DNA from: JAVKDP01 sp040222185
GTDB lineage: Bacteria; Bacteroidota; Rhodothermia; Balneolales; Balneolaceae
Direction of reading: 5' to 3'
Length of the DNA: 23,625 bases
Assembly: GCA_040222185.1 (NCBI GenBank)
Contig: JAVKDP010000045.1
Location: 1-23,625, forward strand
A program made the translations under genes and the position numbers. Below are positions 1 through 8,101 of the stretch, piece after piece. The notes under the pieces were generated by a model. That model saw only the letters and a program-made list of their open reading frames with translations, ran no database searches and was not told the DNA's origin. Each line of letters starts with the position of its first letter. Positions within the stretch are counted from its first letter, which is position 1.

Positions 1-1230
1 GAGTTGAAACCTGTATTTATCAACCATTGCTTTAAAACTGGCCATGTCTTTATCAGAAATCGATTTTGACGGGGGTAATTTGACTGTGACGGGGTTTACT
101 GGTTGATCGTTCTTATATATCCTATAATCTAGATGAACGCCTGTTACCCTCCCTGTACGGCCAACATAACCAATTACTTGCCCTTGCTTTACCTTAACAC
201 CTTTCTTGATCCCTGAAGCAAATCCATTAAGGTGCAAGTAAGCAGTAGTATACGTTCCATTATGCTTGATCTTGACAATATTTCCATTAGGTCCACGATA
301 TCTTGATTCAATCACTTCTCCATCCCCTACTGAAATAACAGGAGTTCCCAAAGGTGCAGCATAGTCAACTCCATAATGTGGCATTCTTCGTTTTAATACC
401 GGGTGAAATCTGCTATGCGAAAAGTTCGAACTGATTCTCTGTGAAAAAGTAAAAGGGGCTTTTAATAAAGCTTTTTGAACACCTTTTCCATTACTATCAA
501 AATAACCTGCTCTGTCTTCAGTTTCGAAGAAATAAGCATCAAAACTGGTGCCTTTATGTTCAAATTCCGCTGCAATAACTTTGCCTACTCCATACGGTTG
601 ACCATCCACAAATTCTTGTTCATACACAACTTTGAAGCTGTCGTTTTTGTAAAGTCTGAAAAAATCTATCTGCCAGCCAAAAATCTCACTTAGTTTATTT
701 CCAAGTAGTGGGTTTACTCCATTTTCCTGGAGTGTCTCGTACAAGGAAGAAGTAATAACTCCGGAAGCTTCAGAAACTCTGGTAGTAATCTCTTTAGTTC
801 CCTTTTCAATGATGATATCATCTTCCCAATCCAGTACTACATATTCGAGAAGATTGCTGTGAAGTATCATTCGATGAGGTTCTTTGTCTGAACCGTCAGC
901 ATACGTTAAGTATCTCTGACCTGGTTGAATTCGGTTTAACCTTAATTTCCCTCTGGCCTCTCTCTCAATTTCGTGGATTTTCTGAGGAGACACATCCAGA
1001 CTTCTAAGAATTATATAAAGACTTTCATTCCTTTTTACCTCTCCTTCAGTTACGTTTTCTAGTACCCGATCATATCCATAAGCATCAAGAACAGGTAATT
1101 CTTTTATTTCTTCAAAGTTTTCAAGAGATACAGCTGGAGTAACCTCTTTAGATTCAAACAAAGTACATGTGGAAAGAAAAATAACTACTGCAAGACCGGT
1201 GAGGCCTTGATAAAATTTGGTTTTGAACAT
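1..1230 (-). CDS. M23-family (LytM/MepM-like) peptidoglycan metallopeptidase, 3' end outside window
   Basis: The frame is open from an ATG at 1230 to the window edge, giving at least 410 residues without a stop. It starts with a short basic stretch and a hydrophobic core (about residues 9-20), followed by Cys22 in the context LSTC. This suggests a lipoprotein or exported protein; Thr at -1 is not ideal for a lipobox. Residues about 40-270 resemble the N-terminal LysM-like and OapA-like regions of MepM/YebA-type endopeptidases. The zinc peptidase domain follows, with H285-Y-G-V-D289, then GTPV, His323 and the Y-L-H333-L motif, which are the expected M23 ligands and catalytic His. The family cleaves peptide cross-links of peptidoglycan in the periplasm. 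It is transcribed divergently from the batD-like gene. The enzymatic assignment is firm; the exact cross-link cut is unknown. Confidence 0.9.
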   Translation of the reverse strand, partial: MFKTKFYQGLTGLAVVIFLSTCTLFESKEVTPAVSLENFEEIKELPVLDAYGYDRVLENVTEGEVKRNESLYIILRSLDVSPQKIHEIEREARGKLRLNRIQPGQRYLTYADGSDKEPHRMILHSNLLEYVVLDWEDDIIIEKGTKEITTRVSEASGVITSSLYETLQENGVNPLLGNKLSEIFGWQIDFFRLYKNDSFKVVYEQEFVDGQPYGVGKVIAAEFEHKGTSFDAYFFETEDRAGYFDSNGKGVQKALLKAPFTFSQRISSNFSHSRFHPVLKRRMPHYGVDYAAPLGTPVISVGDGEVIESRYRGPNGNIVKIKHNGTYTTAYLHLNGFASGIKKGVKVKQGQVIGYVGRTGRVTGVHLDYRIYKNDQPVNPVTVKLPPSKSISDKDMASFKAMVDKYRFQL

Positions 1231-1360
1231 GTATACGCCAGATGATTTATTGCCGTCAAGGATACGAATTAATCCTTTTTTTTCATAGAGAACCTTTTTT
1301 TACAACCTAATTCGATAAAAATGTTCATAAAAATACAATGATATACCCTATTTTAGAGTT

Positions 1361-1368
1361 TATTTTTG
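1361..1368 (+). promoter_or_regulatory. Candidate -7 element of the batD-like/batA pair
   Basis: TATTTTTG matches the Bacteroidota -7 consensus TAnnTTTG exactly and lies 28 bases before the ATG at 1397. The triplet 20 bases upstream is ATG rather than TTG, so the -33 part is only partly matched. The rest of the 166-base divergent region (1231-1396) is AT-rich with no other clear signal. Confidence 0.3.
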
Positions 1369-1396
1369 ATAACTAACTAGATAGAAGTTTTAATTA

Positions 1397-2431
1397 ATGC
1401 GTTTTTATTTATCTCCTCTTAAAGAGAAATTCTTGCTCACATGTTTTGTTCTTCTCTTATGTACCAGCTCGGGGATATCCCAAACAAGCTCTGTAAACGT
1501 ACCTAAAGACTCACTTACTGCAGGGGAAGTCTTCTGGGTTTCACTTAAAATTCAGTTAGATCAAAGTTATGATAAGGTTCTGTTTCCTGATTCTACTTTC
1601 TTCCCCGAATCAATTGAATGGCTAGGAGTTCAACAATTCAGGATTACTGATTTCGCTGATAGTGTAGCATATAAACTCCAGTTCTTCGCAAACCAGGATG
1701 TTATTCTCCCCCCTTTTGAAATCGGATTAGTATTGTCTGATGACACCACTTTCATTTCTACAAGCCCGTCCTTCCTGTTCTTTAAATCAGTATTGCCATC
1801 AGAAGATGCAGAACTTAAACCACTGAAGCCTATTTTCACTTTTTCTCAATTTCCCTGGGTTCTGATATTTATAATACTCATGGTTTTGATAGCTATTTTT
1901 CTTGCTTATAGAGTACTTACAAATAAAAAGCCGGAACCTGAGATTAAATATGTACCAGCGGCACCATTTCAAAACCCTCTTGCACAACTGGAAGAAACAC
2001 TGGTATATCTTAAAAATGATTATAACCTTGCTCAAACCAAGGATTTCAAGTTCTTTTATTCTTCCCTTAGTGACTCAATAAGGAGGTATTATGAAGATCT
2101 TTATAATATCCCGGCCCTTGAATCTACTTCCAGGGAGTTATTGCGATACCTGGACGCTTTTGGTGTTGATCACGAAATGATTAAAAGTACACGAACCATT
2201 TTAAATAAGTCAGACATGGTGAAGTTCGCAAAGTTTACCCCTACACTGGATAGTGCATGGGATTGCTACCATGAATCGATTAATTTTCTAGATCGCGCAC
2301 GCCTTATTGATGCGTCCCGAGTCTCCAGGAAAAGGGCTGAATATGAAGAAAGTATCGCAGAATCTGAACCAGAAGTAGAAGTTGGAACAGATATCGATAC
2401 TGAACAAGAAACACCAAAGGAGGCAGAATAA
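1397..2431 (+). CDS. BatD-like membrane protein upstream of batA
   Basis: This is a 344-residue protein. A signal peptide (about 1-29, ending near SGISQ) is followed by an extracytoplasmic, probably beta-rich domain (30-150), one transmembrane helix (about 153-174), and a cytoplasmic helical domain (about 195-300). The C-terminal tail is rich in Glu and poorly conserved in appearance. This architecture matches the BatD-like or 'hypothetical' protein that sits between DUF58 and batA in Bacteroidota aerotolerance (moxR-bat) loci. Its stop codon shares one base with the batA start (TAATG), so translation of the two is probably coupled and the products may work together in the membrane. The family role is inferred from context. 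No catalytic motif is visible and the sequence itself does not fix a function. The ATG start is supported by the signal peptide that follows it directly. Confidence 0.7.
   Translation: MRFYLSPLKEKFLLTCFVLLLCTSSGISQTSSVNVPKDSLTAGEVFWVSLKIQLDQSYDKVLFPDSTFFPESIEWLGVQQFRITDFADSVAYKLQFFANQDVILPPFEIGLVLSDDTTFISTSPSFLFFKSVLPSEDAELKPLKPIFTFSQFPWVLIFIILMVLIAIFLAYRVLTNKKPEPEIKYVPAAPFQNPLAQLEETLVYLKNDYNLAQTKDFKFFYSSLSDSIRRYYEDLYNIPALESTSRELLRYLDAFGVDHEMIKSTRTILNKSDMVKFAKFTPTLDSAWDCYHESINFLDRARLIDASRVSRKRAEYEESIAESEPEVEVGTDIDTEQETPKEAE
2416..2423 (+). promoter_or_regulatory. Strong Shine-Dalgarno sequence for batA
   Basis: AAAGGAGG ends 7 bases before the batA ATG and lies inside the end of the upstream gene. 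It fixes the batA start and shows that this organism uses anti-Shine-Dalgarno pairing, unlike many Bacteroidota. Confidence 0.75.
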
Positions 2432-3426
2432 TGGAATGGTCTAGTCCTGAATGGTTTTGGGCATTGCTCCTGATCCCTGTCATCCTCGGTTTTTATCTTT
2501 TTAGGTTCTTCTCTAAAAAAAGAGCCACTATTACTTTTTCTTCTGTTGGCTCACTTTCCGGGCTTTCAGGAAACTGGAAAGCTCATGTCCATTGGTTTGG
2601 GCTGGTTTTATTCCTAAGTGGTATTACTTTTCTGATTCTTGCGCTTGCCAGGCCTCAGAATAAACTTACCACTATTGAAAGAAATGCAGAAGGAATTGAC
2701 ATCGTAATGGTTCTTGATATGTCTTCATCTATGAGAGCAGAGGATCTCAAACCCAATAGATTTGAAGCTGCGAGAGAAGTTGCCAAACAATTTGTTGATA
2801 AACGAATTTCAGACCGAATCGGGCTTGTAACATTTGCGATGAAAAGTTTTACGGTTTGCCCTCCGACTTTGGATTATCGACTCATGAAACAGCTGCTTGA
2901 CGAAGTTCAGATGGGAGTAATTGAAGATGGTACAGCTATTGGAATGGGAATTGCTACAGCTATTAACCGTCTTAAAGATAGCGAAGCTAAAAGCAAAATA
3001 ATCATACTTTTAACAGATGGACAAAATAATGCCGGCGAAATTGATCCCGTAACCGCAGCCGATTTAGCCGTTACATATGGTATTAAGATTTATACCATTG
3101 GAGCAGGTACAAGAGGAACTGCACCCTACCCTGTTCAGGATCCTATCTTTGGGAGAAGGTATCAGAACATCCAGGTTAACATTGATGAAGAAATGCTTAC
3201 CAGTGTTGCTGAACTTTCAGGAGGCCGTTATTACAGAGCTACGGATACAGAGCAACTCATTTCGATTTATGAAGAAATTGATCTGTTGGAAAAATCAAAA
3301 GTAGAAGAAATAATATATACAGATTACGAAGACCGCTACCCACTGTACCTGGGAGTTGCTTTCGGATTGCTTTTCATTGGGTTTCTTACAGATAAAGTTT
3401 GGCTACGAGGTATCGCGGAAAGTTAA
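2431..3426 (+). CDS. batA: BatA-like von Willebrand factor A domain membrane protein
   Basis: This 331-residue protein has two N-terminal membrane segments (about 8-27 and 54-74), a VWA domain (about 88-285), and a C-terminal membrane segment (about 308-326). The metal-ion-dependent adhesion site is complete: D96-x-S98-x-S100, Thr168 in EDGTA and Asp196 in LLTDG. Insertion of PYPVQDPIFG near residues 230-240 is typical of BatA. Bat proteins act with a MoxR ATPase at the membrane and are linked to aerotolerance and envelope stress in Bacteroides and Leptospira; the biochemical activity is not settled. Here batA follows the batD-like gene with a one-base overlap and a strong ribosome binding site. 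The usual batB, batC and TPR genes do not follow, since mfd starts 63 bases later. No moxR or DUF58 gene is in the window. Confidence 0.88.
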   Translation: MEWSSPEWFWALLLIPVILGFYLFRFFSKKRATITFSSVGSLSGLSGNWKAHVHWFGLVLFLSGITFLILALARPQNKLTTIERNAEGIDIVMVLDMSSSMRAEDLKPNRFEAAREVAKQFVDKRISDRIGLVTFAMKSFTVCPPTLDYRLMKQLLDEVQMGVIEDGTAIGMGIATAINRLKDSEAKSKIIILLTDGQNNAGEIDPVTAADLAVTYGIKIYTIGAGTRGTAPYPVQDPIFGRRYQNIQVNIDEEMLTSVAELSGGRYYRATDTEQLISIYEEIDLLEKSKVEEIIYTDYEDRYPLYLGVAFGLLFIGFLTDKVWLRGIAES

Positions 3427-3470
3427 TTCTTAAGTCGGTTTTAAACATTCCATCACACTTCTTTTAGATG

Positions 3471-3478
3471 TATCTTTG
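3471..3478 (+). promoter_or_regulatory. Candidate -7 element for mfd
   Basis: TATCTTTG is an exact match to TAnnTTTG and ends 11 bases before the mfd ATG. At the N20 position upstream (3448-3450) the sequence is TTC in place of TTG. The element implies a very short leader for mfd. It is the only promoter-like signal seen in the 63-base gap after batA. Confidence 0.35.
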
Positions 3479-3489
3479 CCAACTTTTTA

Positions 3490-6400
3490 ATGATCAAAGC
3501 TGATCTTTCTCTTGTTATGTCTATTCCATCTCTTCGAAGCAAAATCTCCAATTCTGATTCGGTAAAAACACTTACTGAGTTATTAAAAAAGAATCCTTCC
3601 GTATATCTAAAGGGAGGAGTAGGCTCTTTTATCTCACTTTTGATAGACAAGGTGAACGAAGATTTTAAATCTATTCTAATCATAACGGATACTGATGAGC
3701 GCCAACGATTTCTAAAGTCTGACCTGAATCTAACTACCGAAAAAGAAATCATTCACTTTCCATCTACAAGGCATAAGCCTTATGATACAGAACATATTGT
3801 CGACTCTGGGTTATTGGTTCAGAGATCAGAAGCACTACAGCAGGTGCAAACAAATAATGAACGAATTGTAGTTACTTCAGCTGAAGCTGTGTTTGAAAAA
3901 GTTGCTCCACCCTCCATCCTGGATAGTGTGAGTATTATATTATCAAAAGGCGATGAGATTGATCCCGACTCCTTAAAAGAGAAACTGGTTGATCAGGGTT
4001 ATCATCCGGTTCGTTTTGTAGATCAACCTGGAGAATTTGCTACTCGTGGTGGTATCCTGGATATATTTCCCTATTCAGGTGAATACCCTATTCGTCTTGA
4101 GTTTTTTGGGGATGAACTTGAATCCATTCGCGAATTTGAAGCAGATTCTCAACGTTCTATATCTTTTCTTAACTCAACCAGGATTGTACCGGATTTGACT
4201 AACCTTCCTGAATCAAAAAAGGATAGCTTCCTCTCCTATTTTGATGAACAAACACTTTTGGTTTTACTTGATAAGCCACTTATTGAGAATATCCTAAACA
4301 AACAGTTTGAAACAGCCCAACTTGGTTTTGAACAAAGTGCACAGACTGAGCTATTATCAGAACCCGGTCTTCTTTATTGTTCTCAGAAAGCCTTTAAAAA
4401 AGATATTGCAGCCTTTCGGCATACACTCCTTTCCGGAAATCTGAATACTGACCAGGAAAAAGTTGAGACCTTTCAAATCAGTACAAAGCCTCAGCCTGAT
4501 TTCCATGGTAATTTCAAACTCTTAAAAGAAGAAATAACCAAACTCTCTGAAAAAGGCATTGAGACAGTCATTCTTTGTGATAATGATGGTCAGAACAAAC
4601 GGTTTCAGGAATTACTTGGGGAAAACGAACCGCATTTTAATTACCGGCTTGTAGTTGAGTCTATTCATGAGGGATTCATATTTGAAGAAGCAAAACTTGC
4701 AGTTTTCACAGATCACCAGATTTTTAATCGATACCATCGTCCTAAGGTTAAAAAGAGAAGATACTCTGGAGGCATATCTTTTAAAGAGCTCAGAGACTTA
4801 AGTATTGGTGACTTTGTAGTTCATGTAGACTATGGAATTGGGAAATTTGCAGGATTTAAGAAAATCCAGGTCAAAGAGAATGAGCAGGAAGTTGTGGTTC
4901 TCAGGTACCAGGAAGACTCACTTCTTTATGTTAATGTGTCCAGTTTACATAAACTTCAGAAATATTCCGGAAAAGAAGGAACAGCTCCACGGATTACAAG
5001 GCTTGGCTCAGGTGAATGGGCCAGAAAAAAAGCTCAAACTAAGAAGAAGGTAAAGGATATTGCAAGAGAGCTGATTCAGCTCTATGCTAAGCGTAAGATG
5101 CAAAAAGCATATGCTTTTGGGCCGGATTCAGGTTGGCAGGTTGAAATGGAAGCCCGGTTCGAATATGAAGAAACCCCTGATCAGAATGAGGCCATAAACG
5201 CAGTCAAAAAAGATATGGAAAATACCCAGCCAATGGACCGCCTTGTATGCGGAGACGTTGGATTTGGAAAAACAGAAGTTGCTGTACGGGCAGCATTCAA
5301 AGCGGTAATGGATCACAAGCAGGTTGGAATCCTTGTTCCTACTACTATTTTAGCAGAACAGCATGCTAAAACTTTCAAAAAGAGAATGGGAGAATTCCCG
5401 GTTACTGTAGAGTCGCTGTCGAGGTTTAAGTCTAAGGGTGAGCAAACGAAAGTGATCAAAGAGTTAAAAGATGGTGGTATTGATGTTATTATTGGAACAC
5501 ACCGGCTTCTTTCTAAAGATATAGCCTTTAAAGATCTTGGATTGATAATCGTTGATGAAGAACAGCGTTTTGGGGTAAGTGCAAAAGAAAAACTAAAAGA
5601 GTTCAGGGCCGCAGTTGATGTATTAACTCTAACAGCTACACCTATTCCAAGAACACTTCAATTTTCGCTTATGGGTGCAAGAGATCTGAGCATAATCAAC
5701 ACTCCTCCCCAAAATCGGCAACCAGTATATACTGAAATACATGGCTTCAACGAAGAACTGATCAAAGATGCCCTGCTTCAAGAAATAAGCCGTGGAGGAC
5801 AAGTCTTCTTCATTCATAACAAAGTAAAGAACATTGAAGAAATAGCTGAGATGATCAGGCGTTTAGTCCCGGATATCAGGGTAAGATATGGCCATGGTCA
5901 AATGAGTGGTTCCCAGTTGGAGAAGATTATAACAGATTTCTATGCTCATAAATTTGATGTCCTGGTTTCCACCAATATTGTAGAAAACGGAATAGATATT
6001 GGGAATGCGAACACGATCATAATTAATCATGCTGATCATTTCGGTCTGGCTGAACTACATCAACTCAGAGGGCGAGTTGGTCGATCAAACAGGAAAGCTT
6101 TCTGCTATTTAATTACCCGGCCGGTAGAAACATTGAGTACAGAAGCCAGAAAAAGGTTATTGGCCTTAGAAGAGTTCTCTGATCTGGGTTCAGGATTTAA
6201 TATTGCCATGCGGGATTTGGATATTCGTGGTGCAGGTGACATACTTGGCGGAGAGCAAAGTGGTTTTATTAACGATATCGGCTTTGATTTATATAGCAAG
6301 ATCTTAAATGATGCTGTTCGAGAATTAAAAGAATCTGAATTTTCGGATATGTTCAATGAAGTAGAAGTTGAAATCGAGCTACCGGAAACGATAGTAGAAT

Positions 6401-6843
6401 TTGATGCCACTGCCCTCCTTCCTCAAAATTATGTTACGGATAATGTTGAACGATTAAATCTTTATCGAAAGTTATCTCAATCCAAAAAAGAAAACGAAAT
6501 CGAAGAATGGCAGAATGAAATCCAGGATAGATTTGGCTCTATCCCAAAAGAGGCTGAAACCCTTATTTTAGCCAGCAAAATTAAACTCTTTGCTGCCCGA
6601 AGCTTCTTTACAAAAGTAACTATTCGCGCGAACAGAATGTGGCTTGTTTGTCCAAAAGCTGGCTCTGAACTTGGAGAAAAGTATTATCAATCTGGTAAAT
6701 TTCAGGAAACTTTAAAAAAACTTGAAGAACTTAAGCCTGATGCTTTCCAGGTTGTACAGAAATCAGAAGCTGTACGATTTGTAATCCAGGAAATCCCTGA
6801 CTATCAATCTGCATATTTATTTCTGAAGAAATTAGCGACATAA
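3490..6843 (+). CDS. mfd: Transcription-repair coupling factor (Mfd)
   Basis: The protein has 1117 residues, close to the usual 1100-1180. Mfd displaces RNA polymerase stalled at DNA lesions and recruits UvrA for nucleotide excision repair. Visible parts, in order: the UvrB-homology region (about 30-390); the RNA-polymerase-interacting CarD-like domain (about 436-505, starting at GDFVVHVDYG); the SF2 translocase with Walker A GDVGFGKT (588-595), DEEQ box (689-692), TATPIPRT (715-722) and RGRVGR (860-865); the TRG-like GAGDILGGEQSG (914-925); and the C-terminal D7 domain (about 985-1100). All key motor motifs are intact. Met10 is an alternative start, since the first nine residues look unconserved; the ATG at 3490 is kept. 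The next gene starts 3 bases after the stop, so the two are probably cotranscribed. Confidence 0.97.
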   Translation: MIKADLSLVMSIPSLRSKISNSDSVKTLTELLKKNPSVYLKGGVGSFISLLIDKVNEDFKSILIITDTDERQRFLKSDLNLTTEKEIIHFPSTRHKPYDTEHIVDSGLLVQRSEALQQVQTNNERIVVTSAEAVFEKVAPPSILDSVSIILSKGDEIDPDSLKEKLVDQGYHPVRFVDQPGEFATRGGILDIFPYSGEYPIRLEFFGDELESIREFEADSQRSISFLNSTRIVPDLTNLPESKKDSFLSYFDEQTLLVLLDKPLIENILNKQFETAQLGFEQSAQTELLSEPGLLYCSQKAFKKDIAAFRHTLLSGNLNTDQEKVETFQISTKPQPDFHGNFKLLKEEITKLSEKGIETVILCDNDGQNKRFQELLGENEPHFNYRLVVESIHEGFIFEEAKLAVFTDHQIFNRYHRPKVKKRRYSGGISFKELRDLSIGDFVVHVDYGIGKFAGFKKIQVKENEQEVVVLRYQEDSLLYVNVSSLHKLQKYSGKEGTAPRITRLGSGEWARKKAQTKKKVKDIARELIQLYAKRKMQKAYAFGPDSGWQVEMEARFEYEETPDQNEAINAVKKDMENTQPMDRLVCGDVGFGKTEVAVRAAFKAVMDHKQVGILVPTTILAEQHAKTFKKRMGEFPVTVESLSRFKSKGEQTKVIKELKDGGIDVIIGTHRLLSKDIAFKDLGLIIVDEEQRFGVSAKEKLKEFRAAVDVLTLTATPIPRTLQFSLMGARDLSIINTPPQNRQPVYTEIHGFNEELIKDALLQEISRGGQVFFIHNKVKNIEEIAEMIRRLVPDIRVRYGHGQMSGSQLEKIITDFYAHKFDVLVSTNIVENGIDIGNANTIIINHADHFGLAELHQLRGRVGRSNRKAFCYLITRPVETLSTEARKRLLALEEFSDLGSGFNIAMRDLDIRGAGDILGGEQSGFINDIGFDLYSKILNDAVRELKESEFSDMFNEVEVEIELPETIVEFDATALLPQNYVTDNVERLNLYRKLSQSKKENEIEEWQNEIQDRFGSIPKEAETLILASKIKLFAARSFFTKVTIRANRMWLVCPKAGSELGEKYYQSGKFQETLKKLEELKPDAFQVVQKSEAVRFVIQEIPDYQSAYLFLKKLAT

Positions 6844-6846
6844 GCT

Positions 6847-7767
6847 TTGAATCTGGATAAATACATAGCGTTAATTAAAAAAGGTGAAGTAGTAGCCTTC
6901 CCCACTGAGACGGTATACGGTTTAGGCGCAGATGCATGGAATCCATCAGCAATTCAGAAAGTATTCAAGATTAAAGGACGCCCTTCTGATAACCCGTTAA
7001 TTGTCCATGTATCGAATCTAGAGCAGGTACTGGATTTTGTAATTTCAATTCCGAAAGAAGCTCAAGAACTCATTGATGCTTTTTGGCCGGGTTCATTAAG
7101 TATTATCCTTCCCAAAAAACCTGAGGTCCTGGATTCTGTTACAGCCGGATTAAACACTGTAGCAATTCGGATGCCGGATCATCCAATAGCACTGAATTTC
7201 ATTTCAAAGACAGGTCCTCTGGTAGCTCCAAGTGCAAATACTTCAGGTAATCCAAGTCCTACTAAAGCAAATCATGTTCTACAAGATTTTGGATCAGACT
7301 TTCCGGTAATAGATGGAGAATCAACCCATGTGGGATTAGAATCAACGGTAATAGATTTATCCGAAGGTGAACCTACAATTTTACGACCTGGTAGTATTAG
7401 CAGAAAGCAAATTGAGGATGTACTTGGAAATGGAATTCACGAATCATTCTTCACTAAGTTGGTTCAGCCAAAAAGTCCTGGGCAAAAATATTCCCACTAT
7501 AAGCCTAACGCTGAAGTGAAGTGGCTAGACGAAAACGATAATCTTTCAGACAAAGCCATCTTATTCCTACTAACAGAAAGTGATCATACTGCCCCAAACC
7601 AGGTAAACTATGATGGAGATTTAGCGCTACTGGCCAGAGAATTGTATGATCGGTTCAGACAGGCTGACCTTGAAGGATATTCAAAAATAGCAATTCAGAC
7701 TTTTAACGATTCAGATCATTCTATTGTCCCAGCTTTGTTGAACCGGATAAACAGGGCTATCAGCTAG
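6847..7767 (+). CDS. L-threonylcarbamoyladenylate synthase, Sua5 type
   Basis: This 306-residue enzyme makes threonylcarbamoyl-AMP from threonine, bicarbonate and ATP for the t6A37 modification of ANN-decoding tRNAs. The YrdC domain (about 1-190) shows PTETVYGLG (19-27), KIKGRPSDNPL (41-51), SANTSG (129-134), STVID (166-170) and LRPGSIS (179-185). The Sua5-specific linker SPGQKYSHYKP (210-220) and a C-terminal Sua5 domain follow. The length and linker separate it from the short YrdC/TsaC form. The start codon is TTG: an in-frame stop (the mfd TAA) lies two codons upstream and no ATG occurs before the conserved KGEVVAFPT segment. It lies 3 bases behind mfd. The rare start may lower expression relative to mfd. 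Confidence 0.94.
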   Translation: MNLDKYIALIKKGEVVAFPTETVYGLGADAWNPSAIQKVFKIKGRPSDNPLIVHVSNLEQVLDFVISIPKEAQELIDAFWPGSLSIILPKKPEVLDSVTAGLNTVAIRMPDHPIALNFISKTGPLVAPSANTSGNPSPTKANHVLQDFGSDFPVIDGESTHVGLESTVIDLSEGEPTILRPGSISRKQIEDVLGNGIHESFFTKLVQPKSPGQKYSHYKPNAEVKWLDENDNLSDKAILFLLTESDHTAPNQVNYDGDLALLARELYDRFRQADLEGYSKIAIQTFNDSDHSIVPALLNRINRAIS

Positions 7768-7828
7768 CAGGTATATATTCTAATAAGCGAAACCTTTCTT
7801 ATACTTCCCAGTACATTCTTTAAGTTTT

Positions 7829-7837
7829 AAAGGAGGT
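7829..7837 (+). promoter_or_regulatory. Near-perfect Shine-Dalgarno sequence for the small membrane protein
   Basis: AAAGGAGGT pairs with the 16S rRNA 3' end over nine bases and ends 3 bases before the ATG at 7841. It is the main evidence that the short downstream frame is a real gene. Confidence 0.75.
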
Positions 7838-7840
7838 TAT

Positions 7841-8095
7841 ATGGGATTTGCTGCTCAGTCTGCCAAAACAATAAAATTTAATAACTCAATGCTAAGAGGT
7901 AAAACTCTTTTTAAAGTCATTGGAGAAAATACTACCTCAAAAAAGTATAGGACTAAAATTGATCCGTACAGAATTAACTTTGGAAGATCATTATTTAGGA
8001 AAAGAAAGAACAGCAGATCGTTTGTCTTCTTTCTAATTACCTACTCTTTTATACTTCTGTTTTTCTATATCTGGATTCTCGTATTACTTAAATAA
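7841..8095 (+). CDS. Small single-span membrane protein, family not recognised
   Basis: An 84-residue protein is preceded by a near-perfect ribosome binding site. The first 60 residues are polar and strongly basic, with many Lys and Arg and the cluster FRKRKNSR at 52-59. A hydrophobic helix of about 22 residues (61-82, rich in Phe, Leu, Ile and Tyr) takes up the C-terminus. By the positive-inside rule the basic N-terminal part should face the cytoplasm, with almost nothing exposed outside. No signal peptide, Cys pair or known motif is visible. The basic segment could bind nucleic acid, acidic lipid or a protein partner, but this is a guess. The gene lies 73 bases behind the Sua5 gene and ends 6 bases before the convergent M42 gene. 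No clear promoter or terminator was found around it. Confidence 0.65.
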   Translation: MGFAAQSAKTIKFNNSMLRGKTLFKVIGENTTSKKYRTKIDPYRINFGRSLFRKRKNSRSFVFFLITYSFILLFFYIWILVLLK

Positions 8096-8101
8096 TATCA
8101 A

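Noticed and set aside
475..693. Open plus-strand frame of 72 codons near the left edge
   Set aside because: It is antisense to the M23 peptidase, whose frame is open over the whole region with conserved motifs.
1230..1259. TTGACG-N18-TATACA on the minus strand, resembling an E. coli-type sigma70 promoter
   Set aside because: The -10-like part overlaps the start codon of the M23 gene, so transcription would begin inside the signal peptide. It would work only if the annotated start were wrong, and the signal peptide supports that start.
3453..3752. Open minus-strand frame of 99 codons opposite the start of mfd
   Set aside because: It lies across the mfd promoter region and N-terminus, with no ribosome binding site or recognisable domain. 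It is most likely a shadow of mfd.
8096..8101. Possible shared terminator between the small membrane protein gene and the M42 gene
   Set aside because: Only six bases separate the stops and no stable hairpin was found in the flanking coding ends.
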